DNA from: Pictodentalium vernedei
Lineage: Eukaryota; Mollusca; Scaphopoda; Dentaliida; Dentaliidae
Assembly: GCA_031216915.1 (NCBI GenBank)
Contig: CM062290.1
Span: forward strand, 381,034,718 to 381,098,717
Reading direction: 5' to 3'
Length of the DNA stretch: 64,000 nt
Part shown: in pieces, positions 30,913-40,850 of the stretch
Numbering within the stretch: the stretch's first letter is position 1
Layout of the letters: the number at the start of each line of letters is the position of its first letter
Notes under the pieces: model-generated
Database searches by the model: none
What the model saw: only the letters and a program-made list of their open reading frames with translations
What the model was told of the DNA's origin: nothing
Made by a program: the position numbers and the translations under genes

Positions 30913-33026
30913 AGGCTCGCCAGGTTGTTGTGATACTTCCTGGGACGACCCTGTGAAAGAAGATCGCGACGTAGAGGTAGACGAATCGGTCGATCGGCCA
31001 ATAGAGGCCGCAGCAGATTGATCCACACCCTCTGTGGAGACAGGGGTGTGATCAGAATGATCCTGCAACTGCAAGCACGAATCTTCGCTAAAACTTGAGG
31101 AAGAATCGGTGCAGGAGGAAAGGCATAGCCGACCCAGCCTGTCCAGTCCAGAGACAGAGCGTCTACTGCAAATGCCAGAGGATCTGGACAAGGGGAGACA
31201 AAAGTCTCTACCTGATGATTCCAGCGAGTAGCGAAAAGGTCGACCTGAGGACGACCCCACTGCTCGCAAATCGCCTGAAACACCGACCGATGTAGCATCC
31301 ATTCGGTTGGAAGGACACTGTCGCGTCGGGACAGGGAGTCTGCTAGGACGTTGAGACGCCCGGGAATGTGTCGAATGGACACCCGAGCGTTCACATCCCG
31401 CGCCAACAGAAGAAGATCCCGAGACAGCCGATACATAGGAATCGAATGAGTGCCTCCCTGATTCCGTATGTAGGCCACTACTGTCGAATTGTCCGAAAGA
31501 AGTAGGACAACATGGTCCGACAGATGAGGGATCCAAAGCCGAAAACTCAACAGAAGAGCAAGGAGCTCCTTCTGGTTGATATGAAGGTCCACCTGCTCGC
31601 TGTCCCACTCTCCGTGAGCAGACAGACCGAGAGGGTCCAACGTCGCACCCCAGCCCCGATCGCTGGCATCCGCAGTAAGGATGCGATCGGCCAAAGGAAG
31701 ATCCAACGGAACACCCTGTGTCAGCCAGGGAATATTTGCCCAAGGGCGGAGGTGACAAAGCAGAGACCGAGGAATAGTGAGTTCCAGGTCCAGCGGATCT
31801 ACATTCGGACGCCAATGATCCAACAGGAAGTGTTGGAGAGGTCGGACAAACAAGCGACCGAGCGGAATGAGATCGGTCACCGAACCGCAAAGGCCCAGCA
31901 TCCGAAGGAAAGTCCTGGCCGAGACCGAGGAAGATTGAAGCAGGTCCCGAGTCAAGGCGGAAAGAATCGTCGCCCGAGCCTGGGGAACCGACACTACATT
32001 GTGAAGAGTGTCGAAATCCATCCCCAAATGACGGAATCGCTGAGAAGGAAGAAGATCCGACTTCTCGCGATTGACTCTGAAACCCAGCGACGCTAGAAGG
32101 CAAAGAAACTGCCGGACATCGAACTCCAGAACAGCAGCATCGTGGTGCCGTTGGAGGATGTCGTCTAGGTAGGCGGACGAAGTCACCGCCGACTGAGTGC
32201 GATGGAAAGCAAGCACATGTGACATCAGTCGGGTGAAGGCCCAAGGAGCCAGGTTCAAACCGAACGGGAGAGCTCTGAATTGAAAAACTCGATCCCGAAA
32301 CGAGAACCGAAGGTATTTCCGTGACGCCAGATGAATGGGTACATGGAAGTAGGCATCCTTCAGGTCGATACTGGCCGCAAAATCGCCCTGATGAACTGAA
32401 CGTCGAACCGACCGGAAAGTCTCCATACTGAAACGAGGAGCAATTATGTACTCGTTCAGGGTACTCAGATCGATGACAGGACGAAATTGGCCGTTTTTCT
32501 TCGGCACCAAGAAAAGTCTCGAGTAAAACCCCGGTGAAAGGGTGTTCCTGACCACCTCGATCGCCCCTTTGGTGAGGAGATTGTCGATCTCCTGCACCAG
32601 AAGGTCCCGACGCAGAGAATCTGAAGGGACCTGAGTCGGAAGGGGCACCCGAGATAAACTGGGGTGCCGATGGAAGGACAGTCGCAGACCGGAATGAATG
32701 ACGTCGAGGACCCAAGAGTCCGACGTTATCTCTGTCCAACGGTCGTAAAACAGCGACAGCCTTCCTCCGACTGGAGGCGAATCGAGGTGAGAACCTTCAC
32801 TTGCGGCCTCGACGAGGCCCCCGAGAGGAGAAACCACCTCGGGAAGTGACAGAGTCCTGAGACTTTCCAGCCTGAGGCTGCCAGCGGGCCTGGCCACGTC
32901 GGCGCTTCTTATGAGCAGAAGGAGCAGACGGAGCCGAAGGCGTAGCCGACGTCGCCGACGAGGCAGACGCAGCAGCACGCTTGGCGGGCCTGGAACGACC
33001 CCCACCCGCAGCAGCAGGTGGGTCAA
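30807..33026 (-). CDS. DIRS-A2 reverse transcriptase-RNase H-methyltransferase-like polyprotein, 739 aa
   Basis: Copies the element's RNA. RT: GFYSRLFLVPKK (~167-178), RPVIDLS (183), SIDLKDAYFHV (~219), PFGLNLAPWAF (~255), SSAYLDDILQ with YLDD at 286-289. RNase H: D453 (TADASDRGWG), E487 (NQKELLAL), D512 (SDNSTVV), D563 (ADSLSR), so all four acidic residues are present. The C-terminal block from ~594 (DLFATRWNHQ, SPCPDPLAFAVD, YAFPPAP) matches the domain described in DIRS elements as related to phage Dam methyltransferases; its activity is unproven. It overlaps gag by 230 bp in the +1 frame. The first ~80 residues are Arg/Leu-rich and encoded across gag's basic tail, so the functional start may be later or by frameshift. 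Confidence 0.92.
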   Translation of the reverse strand: MTHLLLRVGVVPGPPSVLLRLPRRRRRLRLRLRLLLLLIRSADVARPAGSLRLESLRTLSLPEVVSPLGGLVEAASEGSHLDSPPVGGRLSLFYDRWTEITSDSWVLDVIHSGLRLSFHRHPSLSRVPLPTQVPSDSLRRDLLVQEIDNLLTKGAIEVVRNTLSPGFYSRLFLVPKKNGQFRPVIDLSTLNEYIIAPRFSMETFRSVRRSVHQGDFAASIDLKDAYFHVPIHLASRKYLRFSFRDRVFQFRALPFGLNLAPWAFTRLMSHVLAFHRTQSAVTSSAYLDDILQRHHDAAVLEFDVRQFLCLLASLGFRVNREKSDLLPSQRFRHLGMDFDTLHNVVSVPQARATILSALTRDLLQSSSVSARTFLRMLGLCGSVTDLIPLGRLFVRPLQHFLLDHWRPNVDPLDLELTIPRSLLCHLRPWANIPWLTQGVPLDLPLADRILTADASDRGWGATLDPLGLSAHGEWDSEQVDLHINQKELLALLLSFRLWIPHLSDHVVLLLSDNSTVVAYIRNQGGTHSIPMYRLSRDLLLLARDVNARVSIRHIPGRLNVLADSLSRRDSVLPTEWMLHRSVFQAICEQWGRPQVDLFATRWNHQVETFVSPCPDPLAFAVDALSLDWTGWVGYAFPPAPILPQVLAKIRACSCRIILITPLSPQRVWINLLRPLLADRPIRLPLRRDLLSQGRPRKYHNNLASLSLHACLLSGPVSDVEVFRDDQWSAFLHRGDLPLE

Positions 33027-35232
33027 GCTGTCTCAGCAAAAGCTGGTCCTTCGAATGACGAAGAACTTCGCCACGAACAGCTTCCACGGAACCATGGAAC
33101 AACTGAGGTCCTACCAAAGAGGCAGACCTCAGAACAGCACGTTGCTCAGAAGGAAGGGATGGTAAAGAATCCAAAACCGCATCCCGGCGTGCCAGCTCCA
33201 AATTGGCCGTGTTACAGGCGTGAGCGTGAGTCAAGTTCATAAGAGCCTGTGACAAAACGCGAAAAGGCGCCTGAGCGTCATCAAACTCCCCTGGTGGAAA
33301 ATATTCAGCCAGAGCAGCGACAACATGGTCCGCGAGAGATAACATACCCAGCATCTCTCGGGACAGGCCCACCATAGACTCAACTACCGACATCGGGAGA
33401 ACTGCCGACTTAGGCTTAGTCAACCCGAGGGAAGAAGAATCCTCATCCACAGTAGTCATCCCTTGGAAGACTGGTGGAGAGACGGAATCGTAAACACGAA
33501 ACCGCGATGGAGGCAGGAAGGCATCAGCTCTAGAAAAGAAGGAACCCTTAAGGGCCTTAGAACGCATTTTGGCGTCTAAGCCCTGGAAGGACTCAACCAC
33601 CTGAGCCGATTGCAGAGGACGCAAAGCCCCGGAGCTAGAAGGCTCAACAGGGTTACGGCGCTCCACAGTGGACCGCGGCCGGACGGTCACAGAAGGCTGG
33701 TCGGAAGGTAGAACGTCCGGCAATAAGCCAAAGACGAAATCCAAAGCCTGCCCCAAGACTGACGAGGGGGGACCATCACCTTCAAGATACTCGTCATCCT
33801 CCGTAGCAGAGGAGACGTAGCCCAACTCGGGCTGACCAGCAGAAACCTCCTGTGAATACTGTGCAGTATCCAAGGGGCCAGGCGAGACATCTCGGCGACC
33901 GACCAAAGGAGGTTGTGCCTCAGGAGGCACAGGGAGGCCAACTTGAGGGTTGCCAGAAAGCAACCGGGTGAGGGCCAAAATGGCCTGGCGTAGGTCACCC
34001 TGAGAATCCGTCGCAGCAGAAACGCCCGACGGAGTGTCCTCCCAATGGACCCTTCTGGTAGAAGAACCCAAATCCTCAGAAGAGACCGACGGCGAACGTC
34101 GATCGGCAGACAGAATAGGAGCACGGTGAGAAGACACCGGAGGATAGTCCCGATTGTGACGCCCAGGAGCCATCACTGGCCTCTGCGAAACAGAAGGCCC
34201 TGCCTGCAAATCCTCGAAAGGGACCGACGGCGCACGTCGATCGGTAGCTGGACCTAGGACACGGTGAGAAGACACCGGAGGATTGTCCCAAGAATGACAG
34301 GAACCTGTCATTGACCTCTGCGCAGCAGACGGCCCCAACTGCCTATCCTCTGAGACCGACGGCAAGCATCGATCGACACCCAGACTCGGAACACAGTGAG
34401 GAATCACCGGAGGAAGGTTCCGAGAGTGACAGCTAACCGGGGCTGTCACTGACCGCTGCCGAACAGCAGGCCCTGGATGCCAACGTCCCAACAGCATCCC
34501 GCTAGTCGGCACACTAGCAGGCGAAGGTGGAACAATAAACGATTCACTCGAGGGACGAGGAATCGCTGCCGAAGCGACCAGCCGGCTCAACCGACTAGGA
34601 GCAAACCTAGCCAGATGAGACGGAGCAGACAGCAAACCCGCACAGCCTCGCCGCGAGGCTGGGGGAGGCTGAGAACACACAGACACACCAGCAGATACAG
34701 CCTCGGTCCCCCGAGACTGTAGACCATCCCCAGAAGAGATGGAAGAGCCACCATCAGACAGAATAGGATCTGGAGTAGCAACCCCCTCAACAACGGTGGA
34801 CGGTGTTGGAGGCAGATCGGAGAGGGTTACCGAGTTGACCTCGGAAAAGCTCTCAACGAAAACAGACGCCTCAATAGTGACATCCGAAGACAAAGAGACC
34901 GCGGTCTCCTCATCAGGTATCACAGAACAAACACCGTCAACAGTTGCAGAGGAGCTCGCCACAGAAGTCAGATCCGAATCCTGTGTGACAGAGTCACCAC
35001 GTGCACCAGCAGAAATGTCTGCAACGGCACGGCTACCCTTACCCCGAGAACGAGGGGTTCTAGCTCTGGAAAGAACCACCTTGTTAACAGAAGCCCAAAA
35101 TTTAGAGGACCAAACCCCACAGATACCACATGATTGGGCCTGAGTGCAATTGTTGCAAGTGACACATGTGGTATGGGAATCGTCCACATGTTTCACCTGC
35201 AAACAAGAGGTACAAGGAATAGTCTTAGGCAT
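32797..35232 (-). CDS. DIRS-A2 Gag-like protein, 811 aa
   Basis: The start is chosen at MPKTIPCTSC, conserved with DIRS-A1; 54 upstream codons are open but not conserved. Cys/His cluster: C7, C10, H15, H20, C23, C26, C29, C35, C38, then W41 and FW45-46, probably zinc-binding. The central region (about residues 60-480) is Ser/Pro-rich and contains three tandem ~45-residue repeats (about 34070-34480) of the type QR(S/P)...PPVSSH...DRR.PSVS.EDL, present once in DIRS-A1. The conserved C-terminal domain is ALDFVFGLLP, LDAKMRSKALKGSF, LSREMLGMLSLADHV, HACNTANLELARRDAVLD, GPQLFHGSV; the tail is Arg/Lys/Gly/Ser-rich. Role as the capsid/RNP protein is inferred from position. Confidence 0.88.
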   Translation of the reverse strand: MPKTIPCTSCLQVKHVDDSHTTCVTCNNCTQAQSCGICGVWSSKFWASVNKVVLSRARTPRSRGKGSRAVADISAGARGDSVTQDSDLTSVASSSATVDGVCSVIPDEETAVSLSSDVTIEASVFVESFSEVNSVTLSDLPPTPSTVVEGVATPDPILSDGGSSISSGDGLQSRGTEAVSAGVSVCSQPPPASRRGCAGLLSAPSHLARFAPSRLSRLVASAAIPRPSSESFIVPPSPASVPTSGMLLGRWHPGPAVRQRSVTAPVSCHSRNLPPVIPHCVPSLGVDRCLPSVSEDRQLGPSAAQRSMTGSCHSWDNPPVSSHRVLGPATDRRAPSVPFEDLQAGPSVSQRPVMAPGRHNRDYPPVSSHRAPILSADRRSPSVSSEDLGSSTRRVHWEDTPSGVSAATDSQGDLRQAILALTRLLSGNPQVGLPVPPEAQPPLVGRRDVSPGPLDTAQYSQEVSAGQPELGYVSSATEDDEYLEGDGPPSSVLGQALDFVFGLLPDVLPSDQPSVTVRPRSTVERRNPVEPSSSGALRPLQSAQVVESFQGLDAKMRSKALKGSFFSRADAFLPPSRFRVYDSVSPPVFQGMTTVDEDSSSLGLTKPKSAVLPMSVVESMVGLSREMLGMLSLADHVVAALAEYFPPGEFDDAQAPFRVLSQALMNLTHAHACNTANLELARRDAVLDSLPSLPSEQRAVLRSASLVGPQLFHGSVEAVRGEVLRHSKDQLLLRQLDPPAAAGGGRSRPAKRAAASASSATSATPSAPSAPSAHKKRRRGQARWQPQAGKSQDSVTSRGGFSSRGPRRGRK

Positions 35233-35485
35233 GATATAAATACAACAATCAAGCTTCCCGCCGACGGAAAACAGAACGAAGGTCGTGTTCACACGTGGGG
35301 GAAAGGCAAGATAAAGTGTGAAAAGCACAGCAATAATAATACAAATTAACATTAAATGTAGAGTAATAATTTGGTAGCTTGAAAAAGGATACAATCCAGT
35401 AGCACACTAAAGACGATTAATAAGTTGTTCACGAAGAATTAGTATCATAAACAGCACAGTCACAAAAATTTCCGACCATGAACAA

Positions 35486-35724
35486 TGGCGGAAAATAAAG
35501 GAATTGACGTCACGGTTTGTTGCGCATGCGCTCGGTAAACGCAAGAGGTGTGCAGAGAGAGTACCTGTAATTTCGAGCGCTGGTCTCGCTCGACCCTTTT
35601 TTCGATCTTTTTCGTGCTTTTGCACTCTAGTACTTTTCCAACTCGTTTGGAAAAGATTCTAAAAGCTTGAGTTAGTTCCGAAGTAGGGCTTGCACTTATG
35701 TTACAGCCAATTGTAAACAATTGT
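35486..35724 (-). promoter_or_regulatory. DIRS-A2 right TIR, presumed promoter
   Basis: Lies 254 bp upstream of the gag ATG on the coding strand. Contains TGACGTCA (35505-35512) and TGCGCATGCGC (about 35520-35531). No TATA box was recognised. In DIRS-1 the terminal repeat drives transcription; that role here is inferred. Confidence 0.55.
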
Positions 35725-35742
35725 GAGTAGGTTGAAAAGAAA

Positions 35743-36235
35743 CCAATAGTTTTCGATTTACTATGCTGAAGGTCACTGTGACCTTGACCTTTCACCTAGT
35801 GAGTCCAAAATAAATAGGGTTCTTCCTCTCACTGATGCCAACCTAACTATGAAGTTTCATGAACATGGATCGAACCATTATCAAGTTATCATCCGGAAAC
35901 CAATTGATTTGATTTACTATGTTCCGGGTCACTGTGACCTTGACCTTTGACCTAGTGAATCCAAAATACATAGGGTTCTTCCTCTCATAAAGGCCAACCT
36001 ACATATGAAGTTTCTTGACTGTGGTTTGAACCGTAGTCAAGTTATCATCTGGAAACCAACTGTGTACAATTTACTATGTTCAAGGTCACTGTGACCTTGA
36101 CCTTTGACGCAAGTCCAAAATAATAAGGTTCTTCCTCTCACCGATACCAACCTACCTATGATGTTTCATGAACATGGGTTGAACCATCATTAAGTTTTCA
36201 TCTGGAAACCAATTGTTTATGCCCACCCGTCCGCC
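35743..36235 (+). repeat. 157-bp satellite, right part (about 3 units)
   Basis: Continuation of 28745-29240 after DIRS-A2; gtcactgtga at 35772, 35928 and 36085 (spacing 156-157). Four or more perfect GGTCACTGTGACC palindromes occur over both halves. Confidence 0.88.
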
Positions 36236-36299
36236 TGCCATTCATCAAATTATAGGTCGAGTTTGACTTCATCACAACTCGACTGATAATAAAAACTGG

Positions 36300-36355
36300 A
36301 TATTAATTTTTGTGAATAGCATTGGTCGGTTTTGGCCTTTATGTTGGGTAAAGGG
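36300..36355. mobile_element. Foldback MITE, subfamily B, right part
   Basis: ggatattaatttttgtgaat...cattggtcggttttggcc...gttgggtaaaggg matches the right terminus of the other B copies (for example 23110-23165). Probably the missing end of 28516-28690. Confidence 0.55.
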
Positions 36356-37843
36356 TAAAGTGTTCATTTTTATGAAAGAAGTGACTGACTTTCTTTTTAG
36401 TTTTGTTAACTAATGAAGGTCTAGACTACAACCTGTATCTATTTGCTTTGCAGTGATTTGTCCATTGTCAGTGGGCCTCCTAATGATGGCAAGTTAAGGG
36501 CACATGCTTAGAGCTCGCAAAAGCCTAAAGTAAAACTCTAAAGGTTAAGGTGAGTTTGGAACATGTCACAAAATTACTGTAGATACGATTTGAGTTAGCA
36601 AAAGAAAGCCAGTGTTGAGGTCATTGGCAGTGATATTTGTGGCATTGTGGTAGAATGGTACAAGAACTTATTATATGACTATGATATTTTTACCCTAAAT
36701 ACCACAACTGTTTGACGATTTTATCCAGACTGTTGATTCACACCAGGCGAGATTTTCCCAGATCAAAAATCCATATCACACTCCTATGGAAATTGCCGAG
36801 AATTTCCGTATGAATGTCAGACTATTTATCTGTTAAAAATAGACTTCGTAACTAGGGAAGCCGTTGCTGTTGTTTACAAAGTTTCGTCTGCTATTTTTAT
36901 GTTCGGCTTTCAAGGGAATAAGTAAATCGAGGTAAGCAAATGAAGTTACTGTTAGTGTGTCAGTCATATAATAAACCTATCATCATAACAGTGTGTTGAT
37001 CCGTGTCGTAGTATTACATCTTGTTGAGGTGACCAGATTGTTAGATCACACGTGCTGCCTGTGGCAGCTCATGTGATCTGACAATCTGGCCACCTCAACT
37101 TGACGTGATACTATGACACGAATCAACACACTGTTATGATATGTATTTATTTTGTATTTTTCTGATGTGAATTCCCCTTTGGAACTATCAAAAAATCTCA
37201 GTCAAGTTAGATACTGAATACTGAACTGATACTGCGGTATATAGTCCTAAAAATACAAAAACCAACAGCAAAATTCTAATACCCCCCCCCCCCCCCCATC
37301 TCTATACAGCATCACATTGTTAAGTTACTACCATATCAAACTTTCATTTTACTGAAAAGGTGATTGTTACATAATCATGGACATCGACAAGCACAATTTT
37401 TGTGCTGAGTATTGATAACCTGAAGGTAACTTAACAACATTCTCACATTAAACGGTACAACCTGAGACTGTTATGGAAATGCTGAGATTATGATCTCATG
37501 TATGTTTCTATAAAAAGTAACAAATGCTTCACTGGTTTGTCATTTAACCTTTCTAATTCATTTCAGAATGATTGGTTTACTAAAAAATGAAAGCGTCAAT
37601 GACACTGTAGCTTAACTTGTGTGTTGTGTTTGATGAAAAGGATAATGTTCAATGTTTATGAAAGGATTATGAAATAAGACAAGAATTGTGATAATTGGGA
37701 ATATGTTCATTTCTGTTCCCTGTGTGCTATGTTTTTGATAAAAATAATATGAGGTGTACACTGTACTAAAGGGCTGTGGGGTGGGTTAATATGACCTCAC
37801 AGTTAATGTATGTGGCCCTCACAGTTAAGGTATATCAACGCAA
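36356..37843. repeat. Spacer with a long foldback element (36983-37140) and a C16 run
   Basis: 36983-37140 is a palindrome with ~75-bp arms (tcataacagtgtgttgatcc, gtcgtagtattac, gaggtg-ccagattgt and inverses), probably a MITE. 36361-36420 resembles the tandem unit at 56100-56250 (tttttatgaaagaagtgact). C16 at 37282-37297. 37300-37843 is AT-rich. No convincing exon. Confidence 0.5.
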
Positions 37844-37881
37844 GTTAAAAAATTTATAGTCATTTATATATTTTTTATACT

Positions 37882-38069
37882 TACCAATGACCCAGACTTA
37901 GCTGGTGCTAACTCCTCAAATTCTAGGGCCAAACACAAATTTTGCCCCCCAATCCCCAAAATTTGCATCAAAATCCGAAATTTCAATGTCCTATATGGTC
38001 CTCCATACTTTCTATCCACTGTGCATGTGCAGTGTCAAGGTCTCGAAATTGGCGCAAATGTCATTCTTA
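37882..38069 (+). repeat. DIRS-B3 left terminal inverted repeat
   Basis: Inverse of 44185-44372 over 188 bp. Includes TGTGCATGTGCA (38020-38031) at the position of the NRF-1-like palindrome in B2 and B4, and GAAATTGGCGC next to it. Reads outward as CATTGGTAAGTAT. Confidence 0.85.
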
Positions 38070-38141
38070 CAACCAGTGCCTGGTAAGCATTATGTAATCA
38101 GCGGGGAGGCAAGAGTTCCCAACTCCTGGGCGGGCCATCCC

Positions 38142-38238
38142 CGTCTGGGTCATTGGTAAGTATAAAAAATATATAAATTACTACAAATTTTTTAACATTT
38201 TTATACTGTACCAATGACCCAGACTTAGCTGAATAGAA
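38142..38238 (+). repeat. DIRS-B3 internal complementary region
   Basis: gtctgggtcattggtaagta...aaatttttt (inverse of left end) fused through AAC to atttttatactgtaccaatg (inverse of right end). Confidence 0.82.
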
Positions 38239-38799
38239 AAAAGTCTGGAGAGCCTAGGACATAAAGGAAATTCCAATAGACTCAATTACATGAAAACAGA
38301 ATTATCCCCTCAAGGAGAAGAGGAGAACAGTTTTACATGCATCTTTCTTGTTTGTATCAAAAAAGAAAGACACAATACCATTCCATAATTGAGCACAATA
38401 ATCATCAATCATTATGATCTCTATTAACATCCAGTATAATCCTTTATACTAATCTTATTAAAGGAAAGCCAATAATTAAAGATAGTCCAGATAATGAGAC
38501 TCTTTATACTCAGTAAAAAGTGTCCGAGGATTGTATATTAGTGGTCGTATGATCCGTGACATATACAAATGTTTCACACCGGGCTACACTTTTAAATTTT
38601 AAAAATATTATATGAATTAGCTTTACACTTTGAAACCATCCTAGCACCGACTTGGAATTACTGACTCCAGAGGAGGTATTCCCTTGCTTTTCACTATAAA
38701 GCAGGTGATATAAGGAAACACCATTCCCCCTCACCCCCTTCCCCTTGCCCTGAGTCAAATACCCCAGAGCGAAGAGGGCAGCAGGACAGATACGTTGCC

Positions 38800-39680
38800 G
38801 GAACAGATACTTCATGCGCCAAAATCTTAAGCACAGACTGCTGAGTTGAAGGTAATTTTTCATAAGCAGTACTGATAGTTAATTGAATCCACCTTGCAAT
38901 AGAATGGACCGTAATGTCCCTACTATTAGGCAGCAGAGACAGAAAGAGACGTTTACGCTTCTTTCTGATAAAATCAGATCTACGTTTGTAAAAACGTATA
39001 GCTCTAACAGGACAGAGCAAAGGCCTATGCCCGTCTGAAGATGGAAGAGCCTTAATAACAATAGGTTCCGGATACTTATAGGGGCCTGATTTTAGCCAAA
39101 AATCCAACCTTAGTAGTCAAGGTAATAGTATTACCTACACTACAATAGTGAGAATCATCAACAGATAGTGCCGGAAGCTCACTAACTCTTCTAGCCGAAG
39201 AGAAGGCTAAGAGAAAGCTGTCTTATAACATAAGAATTTGAAGTCCACTGTATCAAGAGGCTCAAATGGCGCTTCTTTAAGCTTAAGAAGAACTCAAGCT
39301 AAATTCCACTTAGGAATTAATCTAAGGGTTCTAAGTCTATTTATCAAAAAGTTTTCCGTAACGTAGATAAAGAGACATTAGATCCAATCTGTAAACTATC
39401 ATGATGTGCATAGGTATCAACAGAATGATCCCTACCTCACCGTGAGAAAACCTTCCACTTAGCAGCATAATTTAGAGAAGAGGAGGTCCTCCTACAGTTA
39501 GAAATTGCATCCACTGCTCGTCCTGTAAATTGCTTGGCGTGCAAGAAGGACCGCACAACAGAAATACGTGAAGGTTGAGACCTTGCAGGTTGTGATGCAG
39601 TGTGCGCGATTTCCCCTGCAAAAGAAGATCCTCTCGTGGAGGAAGCTTCCGCGGAATGTCCCACAACAGACACCTGAGTA
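38800..39680 (-). pseudogene. DIRS-B3 tyrosine recombinase remnant, catalytic C-terminus deleted
   Basis: From the N-terminus: QPSRISVVRSFLHAKQF, NCRRTSSSLNYAAKWKVF, then decayed sequence with frameshifts, PEPIVIKALPSSDGHRPLL and finally ILAHEV, at which point the frame runs into unrelated 3' sequence. The WRN and Tyr segments (present near 8890-8940 in B1) are missing, so the nucleophile is lost. Confidence 0.78.
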
Positions 39681-39687
39681 GATTTAT

Positions 39688-40850
39688 CTATGGTCTCTGG
39701 GGTGACAGAGATGCTACCAACAGAATTTGCAGTGAGACTGCTTTATCTTGAGCAATATCTGCTGAATCAATGGCGCTGGAGGATACGTGTATCCTAACAT
39801 TCCGTCCCAAGAGATCGAGAGAGCATCTACTGCAAATGCTCAAGGATCTGGACACGGCTACACATACGTCTGCAACTGATAGTTGAGATGCGTCGCAAAT
39901 AAGTCTACCCTTGGATGATACCATTGGTAGCAAATCTGACTGAAAACTCGTTGTTGAGAGTCCATTCTGACGACAACATACGACCTATCCGAGAAAGGGA
40001 GTCCTCTAGAACGTTCAGACGACCCGGAATATGATGGACTGATAGAAGAACTTGATGCTCTAGGACAAACAAAAGGATCCTTTCTGTTAAATTGAATAAC
40101 GGAATGGAATGAGTGCCTCCCTGGTTCCGAATATATGCTACTACTGTCGAATTGTCGGACAGAATTTGAACATGTAAATTCTGAAGAATATTTATTCATT
40201 GACATAATGCAAGCCATATTGACATCATTTCTTGATGTTTATGCACTTGTTAGGAACTGCAGATCCTAAAGACCCTGGCACCCTGAATCTGTTGGGCTCA
40301 GAGTTGCGCCCCAACCTGTTATCGTTAAACTCGGATCCGGCAGTTGCAGTGGTACTCCTTGAGTTAACCACTGAATATCTACCCAAGTCTGAATCTCTTG
40401 TTTCACTTGATTCGACAACACAATGTTCGATTCGAGCGAATGAGTATTCACACTCCAATTCTGAGATAAAATATCTGTGGAGTGGACGAGTGCGTATCCG
40501 CTCCATCGGAATAATATTCGCAGTGGGTCCCCACAAACCTGTCAGTCTCATGAATTCTCTCACTGTTACTACATCTTAGTGAAGGCAAAAGCGAGTGTAA
40601 CAACTGACTAATATCGCTCTGGTTAACGGCAGACGAATGAGATTGTTGTGCGTCTCTAAGCTCATTCCCACGTGGGTGAATGATTAGGATGGTACTAGAT
40701 CCGACTTCTTTTCGTTTACTAAGAAACTGAGACGTCGGAGCAATTGAAGCAGACTCTGAACATCGTTCTGAAGCGTTAACTTGCTGCGGTAACCCTGAAG
40801 AATGTCGTCCAAGTTCTTTTTTTGGTAAGGTGATCTGCGTGAGATAATGC
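39688..40850 (-). pseudogene. DIRS-B3 RT-RNase H-methyltransferase remnant, 5' half missing
   Basis: Minus-strand order: the end of RT from the YLDD site (aggatgtcgtcc type sequence near 40800), NQLDEN-like tail and REFMRLTGLWGPTANIIPM, RNase H pieces around 40060-40330 (an SDNSTVVAYI-type block near 40140), and the methyltransferase-like RVDLFATHLNYQLQTYV near 39870. RT upstream of YLDD is absent; the next sequence is a gag fragment. Confidence 0.75.

Larger units (their letters stand above)
29241..35739 (-). mobile_element. DIRS-A2: apparently complete DIRS-like retrotransposon
   Basis: About 6.50 kb. Both TIRs, the ICR and all three ORFs are open: Gag 811 aa, RT-RNase H-methyltransferase-like 739 aa, YR at least 355 aa. 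It sits in the 157-bp satellite. Leaving it out restores the satellite period (35772 minus 29119 = 6653 = 6496 + 157). No target-site duplication; GAAA is shared by both junctions (29240-29243, 35739-35742). TIRs are nearly identical to each other. With the motifs intact, it is the best candidate in the window for a recently active, autonomous copy. Confidence 0.93.

Noticed and set aside
31512..32096. 194-residue + strand frame
   Set aside because: Antisense to DIRS-A2 RT; composition mirrors the coding strand and no domain is recognisable.
36457..36496. Possible + strand exon after TTTGCTTTGCAG
   Set aside because: Good acceptor and a short open frame, but no partner exon, weak donor and no recognisable product.
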